Shown: positions 1 to 10,876 of the stretch, piece after piece
How the letters are laid out: each line of letters begins with the position of its first letter
Position numbering within the stretch: position 1 is the first letter of the stretch
DNA from: a virus
Reading direction: 5' to 3' (one strand)
Virus record (IMG/VR): IMGVR_UViG_3300032092_005293
Coordinates: 1-37,857 of that record
Length of the DNA stretch: 37,857 nt
Program-made: the position numbers and the translations under genes
The notes under the pieces: generated by a model
The model's database searches: none
What the model saw: the letters and a program-made list of their open reading frames with translations, nothing else
What the model was told of the DNA's origin: nothing

Positions 1-740
1 ATGGCACTTTACCTGGGGAACCATGAAACGGCCATCCGGCGTGCCGTGAAGCTCTTCTGGACCGGGATGGAAGCCGCGCGGGTGCGCCAGCGGGATGCGG
101 GTAAATCGGACCAGGGCGAGCGTGCCGCAGTGACGGCAGGCAAAAACATGAATGGCTTCATTGAACTGATGGCGGACGTCGTGCGCGGCAATGGGCTCAA
201 GTCTGCGCAGATTCATCTCCAGCGCCGTCTCCTGACACTGCCGGGATTTTTCCGGCCGACTAAGCTGTGGGACATGCTCGTGATGAATGACGGGAAACTG
301 ATCGCCGCGCTGGAATTCAAGTCCCAGGTCGGGCCATCATTCGGAACAACTGCAACAACCGAGCCGAGGAGGCGATTGGGAATGCACACGACTTCTGGAC
401 AGCGTATCGGGAGAATGCGTTCGGTGCCGTGCCGAGACCATTTCTCGGCTGGCTCATGCTGGCGGAGGATGCTCCGGCATCACGCGAGCCGGTGAAATCG
501 CTCTCGCCGCACTTTCCCGTCTTCCCGGAGTTTCAGAGCGCGTCGTATCTGGAGCGCTACCGCCTGCTCTGCGGCAGGCTCATGAAGGAACAGCTCTACA
601 CGGCCGCCTGCGCGATCGCGTCGCCGCGCTCCGGTGCCACCAGTGGCAAATGCAGCTCGCTCGATGAACTGAGCGGGGCCTCCAGTTTCCTGGCGACCTT
701 CGCCGGTCACATCGCTGCCGCTGCTTGCCGGAACAGGTGA
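1..740 (+). pseudogene. XhoI/PaeR7I-type type II restriction endonuclease, frameshifted
   Basis: The first 115 codons (frame of position 1) and then the frame that ends with TGA at 738-740 together give about 246 residues, the usual length of the XhoI/PaeR7I family, which cuts CTCGAG. The frames join at 343-345, where one base appears to be missing between GPSF and [12 protein letters not shown]. The PD-(D/E)xK-like core is visible as PTKLWD (D91) followed by [12 protein letters not shown] (E105, K107). The second frame continues with family-like blocks [29 protein letters not shown] and RYRLLCGRL. The start may lie upstream of the window. No partner methyltransferase is visible; it could be upstream. 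The break is either a real inactivating mutation or a sequencing error. The family assignment comes from recognised motifs, not a search. Confidence 0.85.
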
Positions 741-912
741 GGTGTTTCGTGGAGGCAGAGCGCGCCGCCGGTTTGGTCTGCCTGCGGTCCAGTGCGGCAC
801 GGTTCTCAAGCGAACGGCCGGGCAGTCGCCCCATATTTCTTCCTCCCCTCTCCGTGAAAGCCCCCTGTGCCTGCGCTGGACTGGCGGGGTGGGCTGGGCA
901 TGGGTTGCAGGG

Positions 913-3600
<2,688 letters not shown>

Positions 3601-3732
3601 CACGCCCTTCCTTCGTCCTCCTACTCGTCCTCGTTCTCGTCCTCGAATCCCTCCGACCAAGCCCCCTTCGGATTTCTGATTTCGGCTTTCGGATTTCTCC
3701 CCCCTCAAACCCCTCCGCACCCGATCGGGAAC

Positions 3733-4040
3733 GGCCCTCTCCGTTTTCGGTGTCGGCCCTCTCCTCGGCAGGTGACGGCCCTCTCCTCGGCAGGTGACGG
3801 CCCTCTCCTCGGCAGGTGGCTGGCTTCCAGTGGGCAGGGAACGCGCGTTCCCCGGGAAGGTGAGGCCATCCCCTTCGCAGAGGACGGGCATCTCCTGGGT
3901 GGGGAAAGTGGTTTTCCATGGGAAGGTGAAGGCCATCCCCTTGGGAGGGACCGGCCATCCCCTGGGTAGGGAAAACGATTTTCCCGGGGAAGGGAGCGGC
4001 CATCCCCTTGGGAGGGACCGGGCGTCCCCTGCGGTAACGC
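3733..4040. repeat. Intergenic array of about 14 degenerate 22-nt units
   Basis: The 3' flank of the helicase gene has a clear 22-nt period. Units at 3755, 3777 and 3799 are almost identical (ggccctctcctcggcagg core), with a weaker one at 3733. From about 3821 the same period continues with diverged units of imperfect dyad form, such as TCCCCTTGGGAGGGA at 3936 and 4003 and CCTGGGTAGGG at 3961. Two more units lie beyond the prophage at 37267-37310, so the array was one locus before insertion. There are no unique spacers between conserved repeats, so this is not CRISPR. It is a host intergenic repeat family of unknown role. The helicase trailer before it (3601-3732) is a C/T-rich tract without a recognisable gene. 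Confidence 0.8.
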
Positions 4041-4051
4041 GCGAAATTTCC

Positions 4052-4118
4052 TGAACACCCCTCAGGAAAACAGTAAAAGGGTCGTCACCTCGCCACTCGC
4101 CAAAACCCAAAAGGGTCA
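4052..4118. other. Prophage left end with two putative transposase-binding sites
   Basis: On the minus strand the outer site (4084 to 4064) reads CGACCCTTTTACTGTTTTCC and the inner site (4118 to 4109) reads TGACCCTTTT. Their starts are 34 bp apart. The outer site matches the right-end outer site at 19 of 21 positions. The inner site contains the TGA stop codon of the methyltransferase gene (4118-4116). The terminus itself is probably TGAACA at 4052, preceded by host-like TTTCC. The role as transposase site is inferred from inverted symmetry and position. Confidence 0.8.
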
Positions 4119-4844
4119 GGCCGCGGCGTCCAATTCCGCGGCAGTCCCGCGCTCCTTCCGCAGACGGTTCGCGGCGAGGCGGCAATACTCGAAATCACGC
4201 TCGATCCCGATGGCCCGGATGCCAGCCCGGCGCGCTGCCACCAGCGTGGCCGCAGATCCCGCGAAAGGGTCAATCACTGTCTGGCAGCCCTTCACTTTGG
4301 ACAGGCACCATTCGAGGAGCGCCACCGGCTTCTGAGTAGGGTGAATGCGTTCTTCCCGGTCAATCACTGGCAGCGACGCATTGACCCGGCGGCGGAAAAC
4401 CCGTGTGGCTTTGGCCGGCAGATTGGTCCAGGCGATTTCGGCCTGACTGAAGCTCATACCATCGTTGCACTTGTCCCAGACCAGCGAGCACGTCGCACGG
4501 CCCAGACCGATATAGGTGCCGCCCCAGACGATGGCACTTTTGGCCCGGGTGATGGCCATTTGCATTAGCCACAGCGGCGGCGGCTCAGCGTCCCAGTTTT
4601 TAGGCGTGTGGGCTTTTCCGTTCCCGATCCGGCCGCGGGCCGCGATTCCGATGCCGTAGGGCGGGTCAGTGAGCAGCAGATCTGCTACCGCGAGAAGGGG
4701 CAGAATCTGCTCTGCACACCCATGATACAGCGTGATCAGCGCATCTTTGTAAAAGGGTTTCGGCAGCGCCGGCGGCACCGGTAGAGTGAAGGACAGGAGT
4801 TGCATACCAGAGGGACATTCAGACCCGCGCCGGCGTTCAATCAT
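4116..4844 (-). CDS. Phage N4/N6-type DNA methyltransferase
   Basis: Predicted 242-residue site-specific DNA methyltransferase using S-adenosylmethionine. Catalytic motif IV TDPPYG (D60-Y63) precedes a target-recognition region. HPTQKPVALLEW and the AdoMet-binding motif DPFAGSAAT (from about residue 192) follow, an order typical of beta-class N4-cytosine or N6-adenine enzymes. It is the last gene of the leftward structural operon and starts 4 nt after the stop of the preceding gene, so coupled translation is likely. An internal ATG at 4805 (MQLLSF) is an alternative start. Its TGA stop forms part of the inner transposase site. A phage methyltransferase usually protects the phage DNA from host restriction. 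The target sequence cannot be read from the sequence, and protection at CTCGAG is only a guess. Confidence 0.9.
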   Translation of the reverse strand: MIERRRGSECPSGMQLLSFTLPVPPALPKPFYKDALITLYHGCAEQILPLLAVADLLLTDPPYGIGIAARGRIGNGKAHTPKNWDAEPPPLWLMQMAITRAKSAIVWGGTYIGLGRATCSLVWDKCNDGMSFSQAEIAWTNLPAKATRVFRRRVNASLPVIDREERIHPTQKPVALLEWCLSKVKGCQTVIDPFAGSAATLVAARRAGIRAIGIERDFEYCRLAANRLRKERGTAAELDAAA

Positions 4845-4847
4845 ACC

Positions 4848-5522
4848 TCAAGGAACCTCAGGCCAGAAAAGGGTGTAGGTCTGGCGCTTGCCATACAAAC
4901 CGCCAAACACGGACTCGCCTTCGATCTCATCAGCCTGGAGATCCGTCATCCCCCATCCACCGATAGCGATGGCTGTGGGTGAAGTGGTAGTGCCTCCGAG
5001 CACATTTGTAGTCGGCACGTAACTCCCCCAGAACCTCCACGGGCCGGTTGATGCAGGCACAGGCCACGAGAGTCCGGCGGGAGGATTCACCGCCTTTGCC
5101 CCCAGTTCGGAATACGGCGGCGCTACGGCATCGTAGATGTGCGCGGTGAAGGTCGGAGTGACATCGAGGACGGAAGCCTTGGCTACTGTTGTGGACGATC
5201 CTATTTTCAGATCTTCCATTTGTCGGGTAGCTACAGATGCGCCCGGTTCACCCCATACCTTCCGCGCAAACAACCCGCGATACAAAAGGGTCGCACGGTT
5301 CAGCCCAGCGCCGGCATGACTGAAATCGAAGTCTTCGAGGTAGAACCCCAGGCCTTTGTTGAGCTTGTGCCCCATCGGAAATTTCGCCCGCAGCTGAGCC
5401 TCTGTCAGCGGCGCTTCCACGACGATGCTGTATTCGTCCCAGCCTTTGCGGCGAGGCGCTGGCTCTTGAGAGACCACCCGGAGGCCGCCGGTTGGAATGG
5501 TAGTCAGTAGGAATCCCTTCAT
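4848..5522 (-). CDS. Phage protein downstream of tape measure, possible distal tail component
   Basis: This 224-residue protein has no family I recognise. It starts 3 bp after the tape-measure stop, and in siphophages genes directly after the tape measure encode the distal tail and tip. It has no signal peptide or membrane segment. It is rich in Gly, Thr, Pro and aromatic residues in the second half (GLSWPVPASTGPWRFWGSYV), as expected for a beta-rich structural protein. It is the only candidate tail-tip gene on this arm. A structural role is inference from position. Confidence 0.75.
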   Translation of the reverse strand: MKGFLLTTIPTGGLRVVSQEPAPRRKGWDEYSIVVEAPLTEAQLRAKFPMGHKLNKGLGFYLEDFDFSHAGAGLNRATLLYRGLFARKVWGEPGASVATRQMEDLKIGSSTTVAKASVLDVTPTFTAHIYDAVAPPYSELGAKAVNPPAGLSWPVPASTGPWRFWGSYVPTTNVLGGTTTSPTAIAIGGWGMTDLQADEIEGESVFGGLYGKRQTYTLFWPEVP

Positions 5523-5525
5523 GGC

Positions 5526-7343
5526 TTATTTCTTGGCGTTTCCAGAGTTTTGCTTTCTCAGCTCCTTGTACATGTCGCCCAGGACTTTGAGCATGGCCGT
5601 CTCGCCTTTGGTGAGCTGCGTTTCACCGGCTGGCTTGCCCCGGGCGGCAATCCGGGGATCACGGGTGTCGTCTGCGGCGCGCTGCCCCATAGCAAACACC
5701 CGGCCGGTCCGGTCCCGCTGGTAACTATCGCGGCTGATCGCCCCACGAATGCGGCCGCCCCGGGATCTTCCGCGGGCACTCCGCGGCGCATCCTCGTCTT
5801 CTTCATTATCGTCGGACTCAGCATTTCCAAGGATGGAATCCCTCAGGCGAAATCCCCACCCCGGCTGGCGAGTGTCCACCCCGCGCTTTTGCGCCTCCTC
5901 TTTCAAGGATGCAGTTTGCTTCTCCTTCGCCGCCTTCTCAGCTTCCTGCGCAGCCCGTTGATTGTCCGGATGAAACCGGGAGTCCAGCTGTCGGCGCATT
6001 ACCGCATCACTTTCCTGCCTGCGCTGCTCTGCGGCGCGCTCCGCTTCCTGATCCAGCGTCCGCTGAGTGCGCATGTCCCCGAGTTGATTGCGCCGGCCCT
6101 GTAGCTCCTTCTCGCGTTCCACACGGCGCAGTTCGGTCTGATCGCCTTCCAGCGCCCCGCGCCCGGAGTCCAGTCGAGTCTTCTCCGCCTGGATCAGACC
6201 GGGCAGCTGTGCCATACGGCGCTTTTCCGTCTCGCGGCGTTCATCCTCAGGCTTGATCTCGATGTCGCGCTTCTCCCGTTCCAGGGCGCGCAGCTTCGCT
6301 TCGTCCTTATGACGGTCCCCGGTCAGGCCGGTCAGACGTTTGGTATTCTCCACCCGCTCAGCATAGAACCGGCGCTCCAGCTCCAGCTTCTCCGCGGCCT
6401 GATGCTTCTCCAGTTCATTGAGGGCTTTGGCCTTCTCGGCCGGGGCGAGCCCTGCGAGCTTTTCCCGGGCAATCTGGTGATCCAGCTCCAGCTCTTTCTT
6501 TTTCTGTTCAAACCGTTCCTGATCCGCCTTTCTGGTGCGATCTTCGATGCCGGCCACATCCGCAGCATCATTGGCCGCGCGCGCCCCGCTCTGCCCGGCC
6601 TCGCCGCGCAGTCTGGCCAGCATACGATCATGCTGCTCAATCATCTCTTCATTGCGCTGCTTCAGCTTCTCGTAGGCGGTGTTCCCCACCATATCGTCCC
6701 AGGCCTTTTTATACTTGGTGACGATGACCTCAGCCAACCCGGCAAAGGCAATGGTCGCCACCTGCACAGCCCCGGCCAGTCCGGCAGAGCCACCAAAGCT
6801 CATCACCAGCCCCGGGATGTTATTCATAATGCCCCGCAGACCGTATTGCGCATCGTCCAGCGTCTGGCTGAGCATCAGCATTCCCATGCCCGCGTTGCTG
6901 AATCCAGTCTTCGCCTCCGCACCCAGCCCCGGAATCTGCCGCATGTATTCAGCCAGTGTCCTCACCTTCGGCATGTGTGCGGCGGCTTCCTTACCCATGG
7001 AGGAAACGCCAGAGGCCGCACCATTCACCGCCTCGCCAGCTCCCTTCTGAGCGGCCAGATCCGCGAGAAACTGAGCAAAGCCCTTCACTGGAGGGCCGAA
7101 CGATGATGCTGCCGCGCCGGTATTCCTCACAGCAGCGCCCACGCTTGCTGTTACTTCAGCGGCCGACTTGGCCGCCGTAGTCCACGGATTCACCGCAGCG
7201 GTCATTTCCTTGATCGCCGCGGCGCTCTCTTTGGAGCCCGTGACGATGGAGTTCGTCATCTTCTCCTCTGCCGTCTCCGCAGCCTTAGCCCCGCCAATAA
7301 ATGGCTCGGCATTCAGGCCAAGGGTATATTCAAAGTCAGCCAT
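5526..7343 (-). CDS. Tail tape measure protein
   Basis: A 605-residue protein that would set tail length and fill the tail tube. The N-terminus (MADFEYTLGLNAEPFIGGAKAA) is typical of tape measures. The block QTLDDAQYGLRGIMNNIPGL (about 160-179) leads into a hydrophobic Gly/Ala segment (about 176-207), and a long charged coiled-coil region (about 215-450) follows. The C-terminus is basic and Arg/Gly-rich (around SARGRSRGGRIRGAIS). At 605 residues it is short for a tape measure and predicts a short tail. It follows the frameshifted chaperone pair by 12 nt, the standard siphovirus position. No Shine-Dalgarno sequence is visible. Confidence 0.87.
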   Translation of the reverse strand: MADFEYTLGLNAEPFIGGAKAAETAEEKMTNSIVTGSKESAAAIKEMTAAVNPWTTAAKSAAEVTASVGAAVRNTGAAASSFGPPVKGFAQFLADLAAQKGAGEAVNGAASGVSSMGKEAAAHMPKVRTLAEYMRQIPGLGAEAKTGFSNAGMGMLMLSQTLDDAQYGLRGIMNNIPGLVMSFGGSAGLAGAVQVATIAFAGLAEVIVTKYKKAWDDMVGNTAYEKLKQRNEEMIEQHDRMLARLRGEAGQSGARAANDAADVAGIEDRTRKADQERFEQKKKELELDHQIAREKLAGLAPAEKAKALNELEKHQAAEKLELERRFYAERVENTKRLTGLTGDRHKDEAKLRALEREKRDIEIKPEDERRETEKRRMAQLPGLIQAEKTRLDSGRGALEGDQTELRRVEREKELQGRRNQLGDMRTQRTLDQEAERAAEQRRQESDAVMRRQLDSRFHPDNQRAAQEAEKAAKEKQTASLKEEAQKRGVDTRQPGWGFRLRDSILGNAESDDNEEDEDAPRSARGRSRGGRIRGAISRDSYQRDRTGRVFAMGQRAADDTRDPRIAARGKPAGETQLTKGETAMLKVLGDMYKELRKQNSGNAKK

Positions 7344-7355
7344 CGAGGTGAGAGA

Positions 7356-8272
7356 TTAGGAATTGCCAGCCATCACGCGGGCCGCGGCCGCAGAGGCATA
7401 TTCCTCCGCGTAGGTCGGACCTTTGATTTCCATGTCCTGAGCTTCCCAGATCGCAGGCATCTGGCGCATCGCGATGCTGAGGGGAAACCGGTGCATGGCG
7501 TCAAAATGGTTCAGCCGCCACTGAGTCACGATCACCTGATAGATGGTCGAGATCCAGCCGGCATGGCTCAGGCGGCGGCTTCCTCCACCTTCGCTGGATC
7601 CAAAGGGCTGGCACCCTCGCTTTCCGCAGCGCGTTCTGGAAACATCTGCCGCATCTGCTCACCGGCATGGCGCATCAGCCGCGGCACATCCGCGGCCCCT
7701 ACGCGGCCCCCTACATCCCGCAGCAGTTTGGAGAGCGTCCCGGGATCGCTGATCTGAGGGCAGAAGTCATCGTTGAACTTCACACAGCCCGCAGCGTCCT
7801 CAGGGCAGACGACAGCCAGCGCGAGGAACAGCAGATCCGCCGGCGTCGGATTCCCGCCGGTCACAAAGGGGCTGCCCACTGCTTCGAGGAACACATACCC
7901 GCTGAGGCTCAGCGGCCGCATCACCAGCCCGCAGGGCAGCGTCTGTTCACCGGGCTGCATCAGGGCGTTGAGATTGGCCGGGCTGGCACCGGCGGCTTCC
8001 GCTCTGGCCCGCGCGGCATCGTAGGCGTCCTGACTGTCCAGCCACTTCTCCTGCTCAGATCTGGCAGCCGGCTGGGGGGAATTCAGGGTATGGGCCACAA
8101 TCGCGGCCGCGACAGCCGGCGGCGGGACGCGATGCACGGCGCAGATTATCTGCTGCATCGCCGGAGTCACCAGGAGGCGGCCGGCTTTGAATTCGTCGAG
8201 CTGCTCGGCGGTGAGTTGCTGGGCAGCAGCAATCAGCACGGCTGTTTCATCGGTGAGGGCGGGAGTAGTCAT
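7356..8272 (-). CDS. Tail assembly chaperone GT fusion made by -1 frameshifting
   Basis: Slippage at 7607-7601 would move ribosomes from the 234-residue frame into the -1 frame. That frame stays open for 81 further codons to TAA at 7358-7356 (ending AAARVMAGNS), giving about 305 residues. The extension contains HAGWISTIYQVIVTQWRLNHFDAMHRFPLSIAMRQMP. This copies the lambda G/GT layout: two overlapping frames directly before the tape measure, with the longer form made by -1 slippage. The GT form would bind the tape measure while G recruits tube subunits. Position, frame and slippery site all agree; the efficiency is unknown. Confidence 0.8.
7568..8272 (-). CDS. Tail assembly chaperone, short (G-like) form
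   Basis: The unshifted product is 234 residues and ends VEEAAA with TGA at 7570-7568. It is Ala-rich, mostly alpha-helical in appearance, and has no signal peptide. Near the C-terminus are SDPGTLSKLLRDVGGRVGAADVPRLMRHAGEQMRQMF. I recognise no named family from sequence alone. The role follows from its place before the tape measure and from the frameshift site near its end. It is longer than the lambda G protein (about 140 residues). Confidence 0.75.
   Translation of the reverse strand: MTTPALTDETAVLIAAAQQLTAEQLDEFKAGRLLVTPAMQQIICAVHRVPPPAVAAAIVAHTLNSPQPAARSEQEKWLDSQDAYDAARARAEAAGASPANLNALMQPGEQTLPCGLVMRPLSLSGYVFLEAVGSPFVTGGNPTPADLLFLALAVVCPEDAAGCVKFNDDFCPQISDPGTLSKLLRDVGGRVGAADVPRLMRHAGEQMRQMFPERAAESEGASPLDPAKVEEAAA
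7601..7607 (-). promoter_or_regulatory. Slippery heptamer CCCTTTG for -1 frameshifting
   Basis: Read on the minus strand the site is CCCTTTG in the frame AGC CCT TTG GAT, matching the X XXY YYZ rule exactly (XXX=CCC, YYY=TTT, Z=G). It sits ten codons before the zero-frame stop. The -1 frame downstream is open for 81 codons. No clear pseudoknot was identified by eye downstream, although the following sequence is GC-rich. Confidence 0.78.
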
Positions 8273-8293
8273 AGAGTAAGAAGTTGAGTTGAA

Positions 8294-8875
8294 TTAAGAA
8301 AACAGGCTGATGATGTCCTGAGGGACTTCGAGGTCATCCACCTCGCGCGGCACTGCGTTGGGCATGTCGGCGTAGTGACGCGCGGGCACATCCACCAGGC
8401 GGATGCCATTCTTGCTCCATCGCTCAGTCACTCCGGACCAGACGGTGAAGGTGAGACTCTCGCCACGCACGGCGAACTGGAACTGCTCGCCCTTCTCCGG
8501 CATCTTCCGGTCTGAGGGCATCCGGATCGCCAGTTGCAGCCGGTAAACAGTGGTGGCCACACCGGCCGCATAGATCTTAGCGTGCCCATCCGCTTTCTCG
8601 AACTCCGCGCCGCTGTCCGCGAGTTGCGCCTCCTCGATCACGCCCCACTCATCCGGCATCAGCCCATAGGTGCCCCGCTTATACCTCGCCTTGTCTCCGG
8701 CCGTATGAGTCAGCCCGGTGATGACACGGCTGGGCATGGCATCCTGCACGCTCAGGCGGGTCGCTGTCACCATGATCGCCGCGGCACACGTCCAGGCGGC
8801 GGCCACGGTAAAAGGCGGCGGCGGCACAGCAGCGGCCGGGATGTCAGTCAGCGCTGTCCAGTCGGCGGTAGGCAT
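8294..8875 (-). CDS. Phage tail-region protein, unknown function
   Basis: A 193-residue protein between the putative tube genes and the chaperones. No family is recognised. The N-terminus is hydrophobic and Ala/Pro-rich (PAAAVPPPPFTVAAAWTCAAAIM) but without a charged signal-peptide start. The rest is mixed alpha/beta with VYRLQLAIRMPS and LTFTVWSGVTERW. The position suggests a tail or head-tail joining component. It is separated by 6 nt from the upstream 271-residue gene, so the two are probably co-translated from one mRNA. Confidence 0.7.
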   Translation of the reverse strand: MPTADWTALTDIPAAAVPPPPFTVAAAWTCAAAIMVTATRLSVQDAMPSRVITGLTHTAGDKARYKRGTYGLMPDEWGVIEEAQLADSGAEFEKADGHAKIYAAGVATTVYRLQLAIRMPSDRKMPEKGEQFQFAVRGESLTFTVWSGVTERWSKNGIRLVDVPARHYADMPNAVPREVDDLEVPQDIISLFS

Positions 8876-8881
8876 GAGACC

Positions 8882-9697
8882 TTAGGCGGCGTTGAGGGTG
8901 AAATGGATCGCCCCGGCGGCGATGGTCGCCGTATTGCCCGCGGCAATAGTGGCCCCGCCTCCAATGGTGCTGGTCTTCAGCAGGAAGGCTGTCCCCCCGG
9001 CAATGCGCAGCGTCGTGTATTCCCATGTCCAGCCGCCGGAGGGCGCTGCCGCACTCACGATGGCGTTGGCATTCTCCATCTCCGCGGGCGGGCCGGGAGT
9101 GTAAGTCCACTCGGTATTGTCCCTCGCCACGGCGATGGAGGTGAACGGAGAGCCGTGCGCCACATGCAGTGGATCGTGATCCCACAGTTCCACCACGAAT
9201 CCCGAGGCGCTCCGGATCTCATTGGTCCCGCCATAGGCATGAACGATAATGACCGCTGCTGCCTTCACATGGGGCACCGCGCCGCTGCCGCTATCGCCCT
9301 GAGGCCAGCTCAGGATAGAGCCCAGCGCTGCGGCCGGCATGTTCACGAAATAACCCTCAGGCACTGTCAGGGTGCCACCGGCCATGGCCGACTTGCACAC
9401 CGGCACCTCACTGCCCGCATCGCCAGCCAACACGCGCACATGCGTTGCGCTCCAGCCGCCACTGCCGGCAGGCCCCAGGCTGATCACGGCAGGATTGTCC
9501 CCGCGGGCACTGTAGTTGTCACTCAGCACTGTCACCAGCCATGGGAGCGAGATCCGTTCCTCCACCAGCAAATCCCCGGCGGCGTCCGGATCGCCATCCC
9601 ACACCTGCACAGTCAATGCGTCGGAGGCCGGGAGGTTGGTCTCCTTGTAGAAGACATCCTTCAGGAGACCACCGGCAGCAGCAGGATAGACAGGCAT
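8882..9697 (-). CDS. Tail-region protein with internal duplication
   Basis: A 271-residue protein, rich in Gly, Ala, Val and Thr and without charged helices, so probably beta-rich and structural. The two halves look alike. LTVQVWDGDPDAAGDLLVEERI in the first half matches FVVELWDHDPLHVAHGSPFTSI in the second. GGWSATHVRVLAGDAG in the first half matches GGWTWEYTTLRIAGGT in the second. This points to a duplicated domain of about 130 residues. It could be a tail tube accessory, decoration or Ig-like protein. I recognise no family. Confidence 0.7.
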   Translation of the reverse strand: MPVYPAAAGGLLKDVFYKETNLPASDALTVQVWDGDPDAAGDLLVEERISLPWLVTVLSDNYSARGDNPAVISLGPAGSGGWSATHVRVLAGDAGSEVPVCKSAMAGGTLTVPEGYFVNMPAAALGSILSWPQGDSGSGAVPHVKAAAVIIVHAYGGTNEIRSASGFVVELWDHDPLHVAHGSPFTSIAVARDNTEWTYTPGPPAEMENANAIVSAAAPSGGWTWEYTTLRIAGGTAFLLKTSTIGGGATIAAGNTATIAAGAIHFTLNAA

Positions 9698-9735
9698 GGC
9701 TCAGCTCTGATTGGGGTATGGGCTCAGGCCGCGGC

Positions 9736-10326
9736 TCAGGCTCCAGGATCGGTCTCGCCCTCGACAGGCACCGCGTCACCAAAACCGCCAGTCGGGAAGG
9801 CGCTCGTGCTCTGCGCCGCAGAGCTGTCATCCGGGCGCAGGCGGACAGTCACCAGCGATTCACGCAGCATGCTCGCATGGATCTTACCGCTGAAGGAAAT
9901 CTTCCGGATCTGCCCCATGGCCCACTTCACCTGTGGCTCTCCGTCCACCACAAAACGCAGCGCCGCATTCTCGGCACTGCCCTCCGGCATTTTCAGGAAA
10001 AAGACCTCGCCGATGCGGGGCATCGCATCGCCGCGGCGGAAGCGGGCGGTCAGTTGCACCTTCCAGCCCAGCTTCCAAAAGTCATACGCTTCCACGCCGT
10101 GCGCCCCATCATCCAGCTCTTCATTTCCTCCGGCCATTTCACTGAAGGAGCAGTCCTCAATCCGGCCCACTGTCGGGAAGCCGGTCTCGGTTTGGCCCAG
10201 TTCGATGGTTCCGCGGATATAGCGCGCCGCGAGGTCATCACCGGAGCCGGTCCAGTGGGTTGTGCTGTTTGGTGCCACCAGCGTCCGGCTGTTGGCGATA
10301 TTGTCAGAGGCATTGGTATTGGGCAT
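9736..10326 (-). CDS. Candidate major tail tube protein
   Basis: A 196-residue protein between the putative tail terminator and the tape-measure block, where siphophages place the major tail protein. It has no signal peptide and is mixed beta in appearance (KLGWKVQLTARFRRGD, ALRFVVDGEPQVKWAMGQIRKISFSGKI). The C-terminal 35 residues are low-complexity and acidic. The length fits a tube subunit. The assignment rests on position; a sequence family was not recognised. Confidence 0.65.
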   Translation of the reverse strand: MPNTNASDNIANSRTLVAPNSTTHWTGSGDDLAARYIRGTIELGQTETGFPTVGRIEDCSFSEMAGGNEELDDGAHGVEAYDFWKLGWKVQLTARFRRGDAMPRIGEVFFLKMPEGSAENAALRFVVDGEPQVKWAMGQIRKISFSGKIHASMLRESLVTVRLRPDDSSAAQSTSAFPTGGFGDAVPVEGETDPGA

Positions 10327-10357
10327 GGCTCAGAAGGAGTGGAGGTTGGAAAGGAGA

Positions 10358-10876
10358 TCAGGCCGGGACTTCCAGCGGATGCCCGGCAGGCAGGTCGAGA
10401 GAGATGACGCACTGGAACGTCAGTTCCCGGCTGCGCAGGCCGCGCCGGGCGTCGGGGCTGTAGCGGCGGTCGCTGAGGAAGCGGAAGCCAAACTCATTGT
10501 CGAAATCGGTGCGGGCGGTGAAAAGCACCCGCTGGATCAACAGCCGCACCCAGGTGCTCAGCCGCAGCAGCGAGACATTCTCCACCGGTGCCGTCGATCC
10601 TGTGATCTCACCGGCCGCCCGTTTGATCTGAAAATCCTTAGGAGTTTGAACGATGGCCCGGATGCTGACCCGGGCGATGCCGGATTCCTGATCGACTTCC
10701 GCCGCCGCCATGGCCACATCGCCCGCCAGCAGGCAGAGACGGGCCTTCTCCGGCCCCAGAGCCAGCAGCTCCAGCGCATCGTCTTCATCCTCGTGTGGAC
10801 TGAGGATCACATTCATCTGCGCCAGCGGCGCTGTCAGCACCGTCACCAGACCGTTGATGATGTCTTCCGGAGTCAT
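10358..10876 (-). CDS. Putative tail terminator / gp37-like neck protein
   Basis: A 172-residue protein whose start overlaps the end of the gp36-like gene by 4 nt, matching the Mu-like order gpT, gp36-like, gp37-like. It begins MTPEDIINGLVTVLTAPLAQMNVIL, has an acidic stretch (EDEDDALELLALGPEKARL), and ends with LRSRELTFQCVISLDLPAG. These features suit a small tail-completion protein that sits between connector and tube. The call depends largely on gene order. Confidence 0.65.
   Translation of the reverse strand: MTPEDIINGLVTVLTAPLAQMNVILSPHEDEDDALELLALGPEKARLCLLAGDVAMAAAEVDQESGIARVSIRAIVQTPKDFQIKRAAGEITGSTAPVENVSLLRLSTWVRLLIQRVLFTARTDFDNEFGFRFLSDRRYSPDARRGLRSRELTFQCVISLDLPAGHPLEVPA

Noticed and set aside
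3733-4040. CRISPR array.
   Set aside because: Units are contiguous, with no spacers and strong divergence between units; no cas genes nearby.
8534-10222. Plus-strand open frame of 562 residues through the tail genes.
   Set aside because: It is His/Arg-rich shadow sequence over several well-spaced minus-strand genes.
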